DNA of 64,000 nucleotides, taken from the NCBI GenBank assembly GCA_043820105.1, contig JBDREC010000004.1, positions 1 through 64,000 of the forward strand, given 5' to 3'. The notes beneath the pieces are model-generated. The model had not been told where the DNA came from and ran no database searches. It saw only the letters and a program-made list of their open reading frames with translations. The DNA is from JBDREC01 sp043820105 [NCBI: Pseudomonadota bacterium] (GTDB lineage: Bacteria > Bdellovibrionota_F > JAHFAK01). Both the position numbers and the translations under genes were made by a program. Each line of letters starts with the position of its first letter. The first letter of the stretch is position 1. This document shows, piece after piece, positions 34,504 to 42,900 of this stretch.

Positions 34504-34536
34504 GGTATTTAGTATTCAGTATTCAGTATTCAGGAT
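34504..34536. repeat. Tandem AGTATTC repeat
   Basis: TATTTAG is followed by three perfect units of TATTCAG just before the 5'-nucleotidase C-domain gene. Only one arm is present here, unlike at 24761 and 61280. Confidence 0.7.
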
Positions 34537-34547
34537 AGGAGATCCTT

Positions 34548-35217
34548 ATGAGGCGATTTAAAAAAATCTTAATCTTAATCCCAATCTTAATCATAATCCA
34601 AATCTCTATTTTATACGGATTGCCCAAAAAAGGTAGATAAGGTTATTGCTTCAAGCAAAGTTGATCTAAATGGAGAAATTCCCTTTGTTTTTTTTAATGA
34701 GAGTTCTTATGGAAATATTTTGGCTGACTCATTTAAGCAGTGTTCTTTGTCAGATGCAGCGATTATTGTGAGTGTTGTCTTGAATTCTTCATTAAAAAAA
34801 GGTGATATCAGGATAAGGGATATTTTTAATTCTCATAGATGGGTAGCTGGTTTATATGTGCTAGAATTAAACGGTGGTAAGGTTTTAGAAATATTAAATA
34901 AATTAACAGAAGAATATCCAAAACCATCACCACTTTTTCCTCAAGTTTCAGGCATTTCATTTGAGCTAACAAGCAAGAAAGATGCAAAAAAGATTTCAAA
35001 TGTTCAAATTAATAGCCAGGCTCTTATTCTTGATAAAACATATAAAATTGTTATGGACGCAGCATTGCCATCTGTTTTAGTTGATGAGAGAATTATTGAA
35101 AAAGGTGTTGCAAAAGATACATGCAATAAAAAATATATGTGGCAAATTTTTGCAGATTATTTAAAATCACAAGGAGAAACTGCAAACTTTGAAGACAAGA
35201 GGATTCTTATAGATTAA
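34548..35217 (+). pseudogene. Secreted stand-alone 5'-nucleotidase C-terminal domain, frameshifted
   Basis: An ATG at 34548 behind AGGAG opens a signal peptide (MRRFKKILILIPILIIIQIS...) that runs into a stop at 34638. One base away, the reading frame continues as KVDKVIASSKVDLNGE and then the whole 5'-nucleotidase C-terminal domain: GNILADSFKQC, AIIVSVVLNSSLKKGDIRIRD, VLELNGGKVLEILN, FPQVSGISFEL and YKIVMDAALPS. Deleting one base in the A6 run at 34625-34630 joins the two frames. This is either a real frameshift, a phase-variable homopolymer or an assembly error. If translated from the internal TTG at 34720 the product would lack its export signal. The catalytic metallophosphatase domain is absent, so even the repaired protein (about 220 residues) would be a binding domain only. 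Confidence 0.65.
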
Positions 35218-35285
35218 TCTTTATTGTTATCGGTTAATTAGCAGTTTGTTTTGAAATAAAGCTATGTTTTCATTCGGTTTTGTGT

Positions 35286-35291
35286 TATAAT
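35286..35291 (+). promoter_or_regulatory. -10 box upstream of first prepilin gene
   Basis: A consensus TATAAT lies 38 bases before the ATG, with no good -35 box 17 bases upstream and no GG-N10-GC element, so this pilin appears to use a different promoter type from its paralogue. Confidence 0.35.
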
Positions 35292-35328
35292 AATAATAAT
35301 TTTATTTGTCGATTTTTAAGGGGATAAT

Positions 35329-35826
35329 ATGGATAAAAGAGGATTTAGTCTTGTAGAGTTGATGATAGTAGTTGCTATTATTGGGATATTAGCTGCAATC
35401 GCAATTCCATCATTTATGAATTACATTAAAAAATCAAAACAATCCGAAATATTAACAATGCTAAATGCAATATATGCTTGCGAAGCAGACTATAATATTG
35501 AGAATCAAAAATTTCACACTACAGGTATAATACCAGCTGGTTCATATAATCCTGCTAATTTAGACGGAAATAGAAAACCTGGCTCTCAGGTAGAGTTTAT
35601 GAATGATACAGATGGCTTTGCAATAATTGGTTTTGTGCCTGATCAGGATGTTTTTTCTGCTTTTATTGTCAGTTCAACTGATGTAACGACAAGTGCTTTT
35701 ATTAAAATATATTCAGATTTAGATGATGATGGTACGATTGGACTTCACAGCCAACAAATAAAAAGGGACAAGGATACAGGAAATGCTTATAAGGTTGTTG
35801 AGGCGATTCAAAGTATAGACGATTAG
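35329..35826 (+). CDS. Type IV prepilin-like protein
   Basis: The 165-residue protein has a short leader MDKRG and then [24 protein letters not shown], the prepilin peptidase recognition site: cleavage between Gly and Phe, with Glu at +5 of the mature protein. The globular part has one Cys pair candidate (YACEAD) and the sequence [19 protein letters not shown], shared with the next gene. It should be assembled into a type IV pilus or pseudopilus. GGGG precedes the ATG. A paralogue about 60 per cent identical by eye lies 275 bases downstream, so the pair arose by tandem duplication. No assembly genes are nearby, as is common for minor or alternative pilins. Confidence 0.88.
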   Translation: MDKRGFSLVELMIVVAIIGILAAIAIPSFMNYIKKSKQSEILTMLNAIYACEADYNIENQKFHTTGIIPAGSYNPANLDGNRKPGSQVEFMNDTDGFAIIGFVPDQDVFSAFIVSSTDVTTSAFIKIYSDLDDDGTIGLHSQQIKRDKDTGNAYKVVEAIQSIDD

Positions 35827-36040
35827 AAGTTCACAGATTAATCCTAAACCTGATATCTCTATTCTTTAAATTAACTTCTTTTATTTCTAAAAAAAGAATC
35901 TGAGCAAAAAACATCTCAATTTATTTTAATCAAATTGATTTTTTCGAGTAAGGAAAAGGCATCTAATATATTTACCCAAAGATGTGATTTCTCAAGTTGC
36001 TGTAATTAAAGTATTTTTATTGGAATGGTTTTTTGAGATA

Positions 36041-36058
36041 TTGGTATATTACTTGCAA
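36041..36058 (+). promoter_or_regulatory. Sigma-54 (-24/-12) promoter candidate
   Basis: TTGGTATATTACTTGCAAA has GG at 36043-36044, ten bases, then GC at 36055-36056. It lies 46 bases upstream of the second prepilin start. Pilin genes of many bacteria are RpoN-dependent, which supports the call. Confidence 0.68.
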
Positions 36059-36101
36059 AAAGGTAGCTTGAGATATTTTTTAACAGACACTAGGGGGAAC
36101 G

Positions 36102-36605
36102 ATGAAACTAAAGCGTAAAGGACTCACCTTATTAGAACTAATGATCGCAGTTGCTATAATTGGCATTATCAGTGCCATAGCATCATCATCTTTGATGGGT
36201 TTAATCAAAAAATCAAAGAAATCTGAAATAAGCCATATGGTGAATGGTATCTATGTTTGTGAAGCAGATTATAGTATTGATTCACAAAAATTCCATATAA
36301 CATCTGTTGTGCCTGCTGGTTCATTTAATCCAGCAAACCTTGATGGAAATAGGATTCCAGGATCCCAACAAGAGTTCAAAGAAGACACAGAAGGTTTTGC
36401 AATAATAGGATTTGTTCCTGACCAGGATGTTTACTCGGGATTTAAGGTAGATGCTACAGATGTAACAAGTATGGCATATATAAAGGTGATGCAAGATCTT
36501 GATGATGATGATACTATTGCTGTTTATTCTCAAAGAATAAAAAGAAATAAGGAAACAGGAGATGCATACAAATTTTCCGACTTAGTCATAAGCGTTGAAG
36601 ATTAA
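36102..36605 (+). CDS. Type IV prepilin-like protein (paralogue)
   Basis: The 167-residue protein has leader MKLKRKG and LTLLELMIAVAIIGIISAIASSSL, with Glu at +5 after the predicted Gly-Leu cleavage. The body closely follows its neighbour: [37 protein letters not shown], then [20 protein letters not shown] and QRIKRNKETGDAYK. Differences cluster at the C-terminus and in the hydrophobic helix, where Ser replaces the usual Pro/Phe (ASSSLMG versus IPSFMN), which might change packing. Unlike the first copy it has a clear sigma-54 promoter, so the two pilins are likely made under different conditions. GGGGG precedes the ATG. Confidence 0.88.
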   Translation: MKLKRKGLTLLELMIAVAIIGIISAIASSSLMGLIKKSKKSEISHMVNGIYVCEADYSIDSQKFHITSVVPAGSFNPANLDGNRIPGSQQEFKEDTEGFAIIGFVPDQDVYSGFKVDATDVTSMAYIKVMQDLDDDDTIAVYSQRIKRNKETGDAYKFSDLVISVED

Positions 36606-36638
36606 TAATTCAAAATTCAAGATTCAAAATTCAAAATT
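36606..36638. repeat. Tandem ATTCAAAATTCAAGATTC repeat (inverted partner of 36796)
   Basis: Four units of ATTCAAA or ATTCAAG, complementary to the AATTTTGAAT array at 36796-36826. The two arms enclose the GntR promoter. Confidence 0.73.
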
Positions 36639-36717
36639 ATAATATATAACCAAAATTGAACTAATTATCAGAAACTTATAAATTATCCTAAAATATTAGT
36701 TGTTTATAAAAAATATC

Positions 36718-36746
36718 TTGACAGAGTATTGCCTGTGTGCTATAGG
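36718..36746 (+). promoter_or_regulatory. Sigma-70 promoter of the GntR/slipin operon
   Basis: TTGACA at 36718-36723, a 17-base spacer and TATAGG at 36741-36746 give a strong promoter match about 100 bases upstream of the GntR start. It lies between the two inverted repeat arms. Confidence 0.65.
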
Positions 36747-36795
36747 ACTAGTGCAATGTTTAAATAGTTAAACGCATAACCAAATGGCTGAGTGA

Positions 36796-36826
36796 TTTTG
36801 AATTTTGAATTTTGAATTTTGAATTA
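36796..36826. repeat. Tandem AATTTTGAATTTTGAAT repeat
   Basis: Four units of GAATTTT between the promoter and the GntR ribosome-binding site; complementary to the array at 36606. The same unit is found at 31972. Confidence 0.73.
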
Positions 36827-36846
36827 ATTATAAGGAGGTGATCAAA

Positions 36847-37224
36847 ATGATCGAATTTAAACTGGATCTAAAAAGCGGGGTTCCTTTTTACAGGCAAATT
36901 CAAGATCAAATTAGATCTGCAATAGCATCATCGCTGCTTCTTCCTGGACAGCAGCTTCCAACTGTTCGAGATATGGCAGTTAAGCTTGAAATAAATCCTA
37001 ATACAGTTAGAAAAGCCTATTCTGAGCTTGAAATTATGGGAATCCTCACAACTCAACAAGGAACAGGTACTTTTATTAGTAATCAAAAAATTAATATTGA
37101 TGAAAATGAAAAAAATCGGATGCTCAATCAAATTTGTGATGAGCTAACTTCAAGAGGTCAAAGATTTAATATTACTTTAGAGGAAATTATTAATCATCTA
37201 AATGGGAGGATTAAAAATGGATAA
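36847..37224 (+). CDS. GntR-family transcriptional regulator (short, YtrA-like)
   Basis: The 125-residue protein contains one winged helix-turn-helix of the GntR type: VPFYRQIQDQIRSAIASSLLLPGQQLPTVRDMAVKLEINPNTVRKAYSELE and the wing GILTTQQGTGTFIS. The short C-terminal tail of about 45 residues has no UTRA or FCD ligand domain, which is the YtrA-subfamily layout. YtrA-type regulators usually repress the operon they head, here the membrane-associated slipin gene that overlaps by eight bases. I chose the ATG at 36847 with the perfect AAGGAGGTGATC ribosome-binding site; the GTG at 36838 is part of that site. The promoter sits inside a pair of inverted tandem arrays. Confidence 0.88.
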   Translation: MIEFKLDLKSGVPFYRQIQDQIRSAIASSLLLPGQQLPTVRDMAVKLEINPNTVRKAYSELEIMGILTTQQGTGTFISNQKINIDENEKNRMLNQICDELTSRGQRFNITLEEIINHLNGRIKNG

Positions 37225-38146
37225 TAACATTTCAAAAATTAAAGAACCTAATAAGCCATTTACTTTTACAAATTGGCTTGCAGTTTTTGTAACAATTATT
37301 GTTTTAGCAATCGGTTATTTTATTAATAATGTTTTAGCTCAAGATGGCTATTATACAAACTCCCTTGTTATGGCAATAACCTTAATATTAGGAGCCTTAA
37401 CTTTAACTTCAATTAAGATTATAGCTGAATGGGATAGGTTTGTGATTTTGAGATTTGGGAAGTTTCAAAAAATTGCTAATCCTGGAATTTGTTTAATTAT
37501 ACCAATTGTTGATAAGGTAGCTAAAGTTGTTGATATGAGAACAAGAGTGACTGACTTTAGCTCAGAATCAACTTTAACAAAAGATACAGTTCCAGTTAAT
37601 GTTGATGCAATTTGCTTTTGGCTTGTATGGGATGCTAAAAAGGCAATTCTAGAAGTTGAAAAATATTATCAGGCTATTATTTTATCAGCACAGACTGCGC
37701 TAAGAGATATTATCGGAACTCATGAGCTGGCTGAAATATTAACTCACAGGGTTGCTCTTGGAAATAAACTCAAAGAAGTTCTTGATGAAAAAACAAATCC
37801 ATGGGGAATAACAGTTCAGTCAGTTGAAATTCGTGACATTATTATTCCTAAAGATCTAGAAGATGCTATGAGTAAACAAGCTCAAGCTGAACGTGAAAGA
37901 CAGGCAAGGATTATCTTGGGAACAGCTGAAACAGAGATTGCTGAAAAGTTTGCTCAGGCTGCAAAGTTGTATGAAAAATCACCAGAAGCAATGCATCTTC
38001 GAGGAATGAATATGTTGTTTGAAGGTTTGAAAGAAAAAGGATCAATGGTAATTGTTCCAAGTTCAGCTTTAGAGACAATGAATTTAGGTGCTATGGCAGG
38101 ACTTGCTTCTTTAAGTAAAAATCAAATTACTGAAAAATCAGATTAG
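37217..38146 (+). CDS. SPFH/band 7 family protein (slipin-like)
   Basis: The protein of about 309 residues has two hydrophobic segments at the N-terminus (WLAVFVTIIVLAIGYFI and SLVMAITLILGALTL) and then the SPFH/band 7 domain: EWDRFVILRFGKFQKIANPGICLIIPIVDKVAKVVDMR, TRVTDFSSESTLTKDTVPVNVDAICFW, VEIRDIIIPKDLEDAMSKQAQAERERQARI. Slipins form oligomeric membrane scaffolds and often pair with NfeD-type proteins; no nfeD gene is adjacent. The ATG at 37217 follows GGGAGGA; the ORF start at 37202 would place that site inside the coding region. It is the second gene of a GntR-led operon, a usual arrangement for stress-responsive membrane genes. Confidence 0.88.
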   Translation: MDNNISKIKEPNKPFTFTNWLAVFVTIIVLAIGYFINNVLAQDGYYTNSLVMAITLILGALTLTSIKIIAEWDRFVILRFGKFQKIANPGICLIIPIVDKVAKVVDMRTRVTDFSSESTLTKDTVPVNVDAICFWLVWDAKKAILEVEKYYQAIILSAQTALRDIIGTHELAEILTHRVALGNKLKEVLDEKTNPWGITVQSVEIRDIIIPKDLEDAMSKQAQAERERQARIILGTAETEIAEKFAQAAKLYEKSPEAMHLRGMNMLFEGLKEKGSMVIVPSSALETMNLGAMAGLASLSKNQITEKSD

Positions 38147-38150
38147 GATT

Positions 38151-39737
38151 TTATCGATATAATTCAGGATAGAGTTCTTCATGAAGTAGCATTTGCTGGG
38201 TTGTATTAATAAGCTCATATTGGTATTTTGTAATATTGGTTTGATATAGTTCATTACTATTTGGAAAATATTTTTTGCCTTCACGTAAATATTGATCAGA
38301 CTTTTCAAAATCTTTTTGTTTTGCAAAGAGCAAAACAAGGCCTGTGTAAGCAATTTCCGTTCTTTCGATTTCTAGCGATTTTTGAAAAGCGTCTTCAGCT
38401 AGATCATAGTCTGCTGTGCATGTTAAGGCAAAGCCAAGGTTATAATAAGAACTTGCTGTTTTTTTAATTTCAAGAGCTTTTTCATATTCTTTTACAGCAG
38501 TCATGCAATAATTTCTGGCTAGCAACATGCTACCATAACTTTCATGAAGAGTTGAGTTCTCTGGTTCTAGTTTTATTGCCTTTTTATATAGATCATCACT
38601 TAGCTCCCATTCTTCTACTTGGTAACAAATGCTTGCAAAAACGAAAAGAAAGGAAATATCGTTAGTACTTTCAGGTAATAAATCATAAACTTTTTTTAAA
38701 TAAAAAAAGGCGTCATCAAGTTCTCCAAGAGTAAAGAGTGTTAAACCCATTAAATAAAGAGCTTCTATGAAATCAAAACCCATTTCTTTGGCTTCAGCTA
38801 CAATCTCACCTACTATTGATATAAGGTCTCTGCTAATAAACCCTCCTTCACTCAATGATGACATGAAAAACTTTCCCCAAATAGTATCTGAAAATTCAGT
38901 TTTGAAGTCTAGGATGCTTTTATTTACACTGCTTCTTGATAAGCCATCAGAGATACTTATGTCTTCTAATAATTCTCTTATACTAACACTGGAGGTGTTA
39001 TGTGACTTTTGAACTAAACTATTTGCTAACATTCCAACGACTTTTCCCTGCTTGTTTATTAAGGGACTTCCATAGCATCCTTGAGGCGCAAGAATATTGG
39101 TAATAATTTGGGGGTAAGTTGAACTAAGTGGAGTTTTGCTTACTAATACAACTTTAGCGAAATTAATTTTTCTATATGGTGCACAAACTAATATAAGATC
39201 CTCTCCTTTTAAGGGCAAGTCATCAGAAATTTCCAAATAGTTTGTATCATTAATTTCTTCACCATTTATTTTTACTTCTAAAGTAGCTACATTTGATTCT
39301 TCTTTTATTGCTAAAACTTTAATGACTTCATATGTGGCATTTATTAGTGATGTATCAAAAAAGGAATTACTTGCTTTATTTTCATAAAATTCTAGTTCAA
39401 AGTCTTCATTCGAAAATACATCATATGGTGGTATTAATGCAGAAGTTTCATTATAGGTAGATATTTTCATGTTATGAGATCCTGAAAACAATAAATTAGA
39501 CAAAGGAAGTACAATTTGATTTTTGCTTATAAAAAAACCAGTTGCTTCCAAAATCCCTTGTCCATTGTAATATGGTATTTCAATTTTTACAAGAGTCCTT
39601 GAGGTTTGATTTATAAGCTCATCCCAGTTGGTTAGATTTGAATTTTCAAAAGAATAAGAAAAAAGACTAGAAAAGGTAAAGAAAAATAAGAAAAAGAGTT
39701 TTATAAATAAATCTTTAGATATGAGTTTTTGCTTCAT
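38151..39737 (-). CDS. Secreted trypsin-fold pseudoprotease with TPR repeats
   Basis: The 528-residue protein has a signal peptide (hydrophobic residues 11-29) followed by about 230 residues that thread well on a trypsin-like S1 fold: TRTLVKIEIPYYNGQGILEATGFFISKNQIVLPLSN and later LAPQGCYGSPLINKQGKVVGMLAN. At the place of the catalytic His (usually TNYHV) there is LPLSN, and the GNSGGP serine motif is GCYGSP with Tyr in place of Ser, so catalysis is unlikely. Residues about 300-510 are tetratricopeptide repeats: ALYLMGLTLFTLGELDDAFFYLKKV, EWELSDDLYKKAIKLEPENSTLHESYGSML, ASSYYNLGFALTCTADYDLAEDAFQKSLEI. It likely works as a periplasmic or surface scaffold. It is divergent from the giant protein gene at 39963. 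Confidence 0.72.
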   Translation of the reverse strand: MKQKLISKDLFIKLFFLFFFTFSSLFSYSFENSNLTNWDELINQTSRTLVKIEIPYYNGQGILEATGFFISKNQIVLPLSNLLFSGSHNMKISTYNETSALIPPYDVFSNEDFELEFYENKASNSFFDTSLINATYEVIKVLAIKEESNVATLEVKINGEEINDTNYLEISDDLPLKGEDLILVCAPYRKINFAKVVLVSKTPLSSTYPQIITNILAPQGCYGSPLINKQGKVVGMLANSLVQKSHNTSSVSIRELLEDISISDGLSRSSVNKSILDFKTEFSDTIWGKFFMSSLSEGGFISRDLISIVGEIVAEAKEMGFDFIEALYLMGLTLFTLGELDDAFFYLKKVYDLLPESTNDISFLFVFASICYQVEEWELSDDLYKKAIKLEPENSTLHESYGSMLLARNYCMTAVKEYEKALEIKKTASSYYNLGFALTCTADYDLAEDAFQKSLEIERTEIAYTGLVLLFAKQKDFEKSDQYLREGKKYFPNSNELYQTNITKYQYELINTTQQMLLHEELYPELYR

Positions 39738-39888
39738 AAGATACCCCTTAATTTTAATAAGTTTTTAGCCCTTAACATGTGTGGCGCAACATGTCAAGAA
39801 AAGAGGTGGTCTGCGACATTGGGTTCGCTTTTTAAACAAGATAATGTTTTTAAGCTTATGAAATATAAAGAGTTTGAATTGTTGTTGA

Positions 39889-39906
39889 ATGGCATATTAT
39901 TTGCAT
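39889..39906 (+). promoter_or_regulatory. Sigma-54 (-24/-12) promoter candidate
   Basis: ATGGCATATTATTTGCATC has GG at 39891-39892 and GC at 39903-39904, ten bases apart, with TGGCA and TTGCA both near consensus. Start of transcription would fall near 39915, so translation must begin at the ATG at 39963. Confidence 0.68.
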
Positions 39907-39962
39907 CTTAATTGACCAACAAAAATTTATTTATGTATATTAAACTTTCTGGGGCGGCAATT

Positions 39963-42900
39963 ATGAACAAAACCTTTGTTTTGATTTTACTTGCATTATT
40001 TCTAAATTCATCCTTTGCTTTTACAAATGAATGTATTGATGTCTTTGGGAACAAGCAAAGACAAGCTGATCAAACCACTTCCTATGCAGAGAAAAAACAG
40101 GAAATACCCAACACTTCTAGGCCTTCACAAAATAGTTCAGAACATTTTGTGTCTTTTGTTTCAATTGGACAAATTCAAATGTACTCAAAATATGTTGCAG
40201 GCTTACATGAAATGCATATTTTATTTCAAAATATGACTGAGCTTGTTTTTCATGTTGAAATGCAAGGAGGCCGAGATAAAAGAAAACTAGTTGTAGCAAA
40301 TAATGCACACGCATATATTAAGGATTTAGTAAGTGGACAAATTATTAGTGAGGTAAGTGCTGCGAATATTGAAAATAGCGCGACTTCCATTTACTTTAAT
40401 CACAGGAATCAAAACCTGTTTCAACTTTCTTTCTCTTTTCATGAAAGAGAAGAACATGATGCAAGACCACCAAGAATAAGTTTAAACAATAATCAAAATA
40501 GTGAAATAAATTATCCAACATTATATCAACATATAAATACATTGGGTCAAGCAAATGGGTCAAGTTTTGGTGATGTGAAAATATTAGATATTGAATTTTT
40601 AAGAGATAAAAGAAATAGGACTAGGCAATCTTATGTGTGTGAGTATAGGCTTTTGCTTTCAAATGGTGATACAATTGTATTTAAAGTAGACACTGGTCAT
40701 CATGGTAAAGGTAATTATACTACAGCTGGGCTTGATGCATATTTGCATCGTTTCGCAGATGGAAATATTATTAAATTAATTCTAAGTGGATCTGGCAATT
40801 TGATTCCAGGTAAAATTAGAATCAATGGACAAGGCTATGATATTCATTTAACTATAGGCTCTCATGAGCAAGAAGTTGTTAAGGCCCACCCTGATATTGA
40901 GACATCTATTATTAGAGAAGCACCATCTCGCCCTAGAAAAAACATTGAAGATTTAAAAAGCCTCGAAAATACAATTCCTCCAGACAAAAGGTTAATCGAA
41001 AAAAAAGCTTTGGCAACTCAAACCTTAACAATTGAAGATGATACTGAAGCCGAATCTAAGGGCTTTGATTCTTTATTATCAGATTATCCTATTGTGTCTC
41101 GAGGAATTTATCCAGATGCAACATCAGCTGATACAATTACATCCTTGGGAAAGATAAGGGGCTCAATAACCTCAAGAACCACTAAGTTTACAAGCTTAGT
41201 GGCACGTCAACTTTTTAGTGCTGCAAATATTCCAGATAAAGTTGCAATTACTTTAATTGTTGATGTGCATGGAAGTAAGAAGCATGAGGTGGTGATTAAG
41301 ACAGAAGAAGGTTGCAATGAACTGATAATCAGAGAGTTTTCTTATTTGCAGCCAATTAAGGATAATGGTCAAATTGTGGGATTTAGAAGGATTAGAAAAG
41401 AAAATATTATTGCAACATTTGTTAAAAGAGAAGATCATTGGTCTATAATCATTGAAGACATTGAGTTGCGATCTTTTAAGGCTGAATTTTCAAGGCAAAG
41501 CCAAGCAGTTTTTGGCTTTGTTATAGTTTCAAGAAATGAGAATGCACTTAATGCCTCTGAAAAACAAGGATTAAGAAAAAATTTTCAAGAAAGACTTAGG
41601 CGTTTTGGATATAAAAAGGAAATTGATAAAGAAGAGAAAAAATCGATTCAAAAAAAAGCTCCCAAAGAAGCCATTGAAAATGAAATTCGACTGGTTCAAG
41701 ATACTCTTCAGATTACCTTAGATCAAGGTGCTAAAGAACAAGGTCACCAAGACGAAGGAGAGGCAAAAAGACAAGAAACCTCAAAAGAGGAAGAAAGAGA
41801 AGTTTTACAAGCCGAAGATTCAAGTGAATTTGAGAACCTATCAAGTGAATCAGTGAATAGTGATATGCAAGCAGGCTTTCCGGAAAACAAAATATTAACC
41901 GCTGATCCAGAAGATTGGCTTTTGGGGAGAGCCATATTAAATGCTAAACCTGATCAGTCAATTCCTGTAACCTTGAAATATAGATCTGAAACTACAAATG
42001 CTGATGTGGTTTTTGTTACATTGAATGTAACGGCTGTAAACCAAAGAGATGTTGGTGATCGCCTTGTGCTTGAAGAAGGTATAGTTGAAGTTTTTTATAA
42101 TGATGAGTTAATAGAAGCAGAAGTGCTTAACCTTTCAGGTTCAAAAGTAATTGGTCTTTATTATTTACACTTAATCAAGGCCAATAGATATTATCCAATT
42201 CTATTTGCAAACTGGGGAAGCAGTGCAGATAATCAAGAATTTTTCATTTCCACCAAGCATGATGGATATCGAGACTTAGTTACTATGTTAAATGATAGAA
42301 TATTATATCCATCGGATATTCTAAAAATTTTTACTGATAGTTTAGAGCATAGAAGATTATTGGCGTATAGATATTTTCAAAGTTATGGTGGGCCTTTTAT
42401 GTATTTATATGAATATGATGTTAAAGATATGTCTGGTTTAGATTTTTTAGGTGGAAGTGATTTTCTTGGTTTTAGATTCCCAAATGGTGAAATAATAGAA
42501 GCTAAAGTAAAAAAAGAAGATGCTTCAGGTTTTGCTTTTGATATTAAATATCAAAGTGGCTCACATAATTATTTTGATGTTGAATTAAGAATAAAGCCAA
42601 AAGATTCCAATTCCTTTTATTACATTACACACACATGTTTAGCTTATAGATTTTCACATTATGAAGTTCTAGCCTTATCTTTATTAAATGTTGCCTTTAT
42701 AATAAATAAAAATACTGGCGAAATGCATCTTTTACCCTTAAAGCCACCAGGCAAAAAACCTCTTTATAAATCTTCTTCCTTTAGAGGGTTTCTAAGAAAA
42801 TTGCCAAAAGCACTTGCAAGTTATGAAATTGATGAATCAGAGTTTGAACACCTTAATAATGGTTCATCAAAAGAAAATAACTCTAGAAAAGAGCCTTCAC

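Noticed and set aside
39775-39830. Possible small RNA or tRNA-like segment (TGTGGCGCAACATGTC, GGGTTCGC)
   Set aside because: It folds poorly, has no acceptor stem or anticodon arm, and is probably the promoter region of the divergent pseudoprotease gene.
39912-39962. TTG start at 39912 for the giant secreted protein
   Set aside because: It would lie at or before the predicted transcription start and put 17 residues in front of a normal signal peptide; the ATG at 39963 has a good ribosome-binding site.
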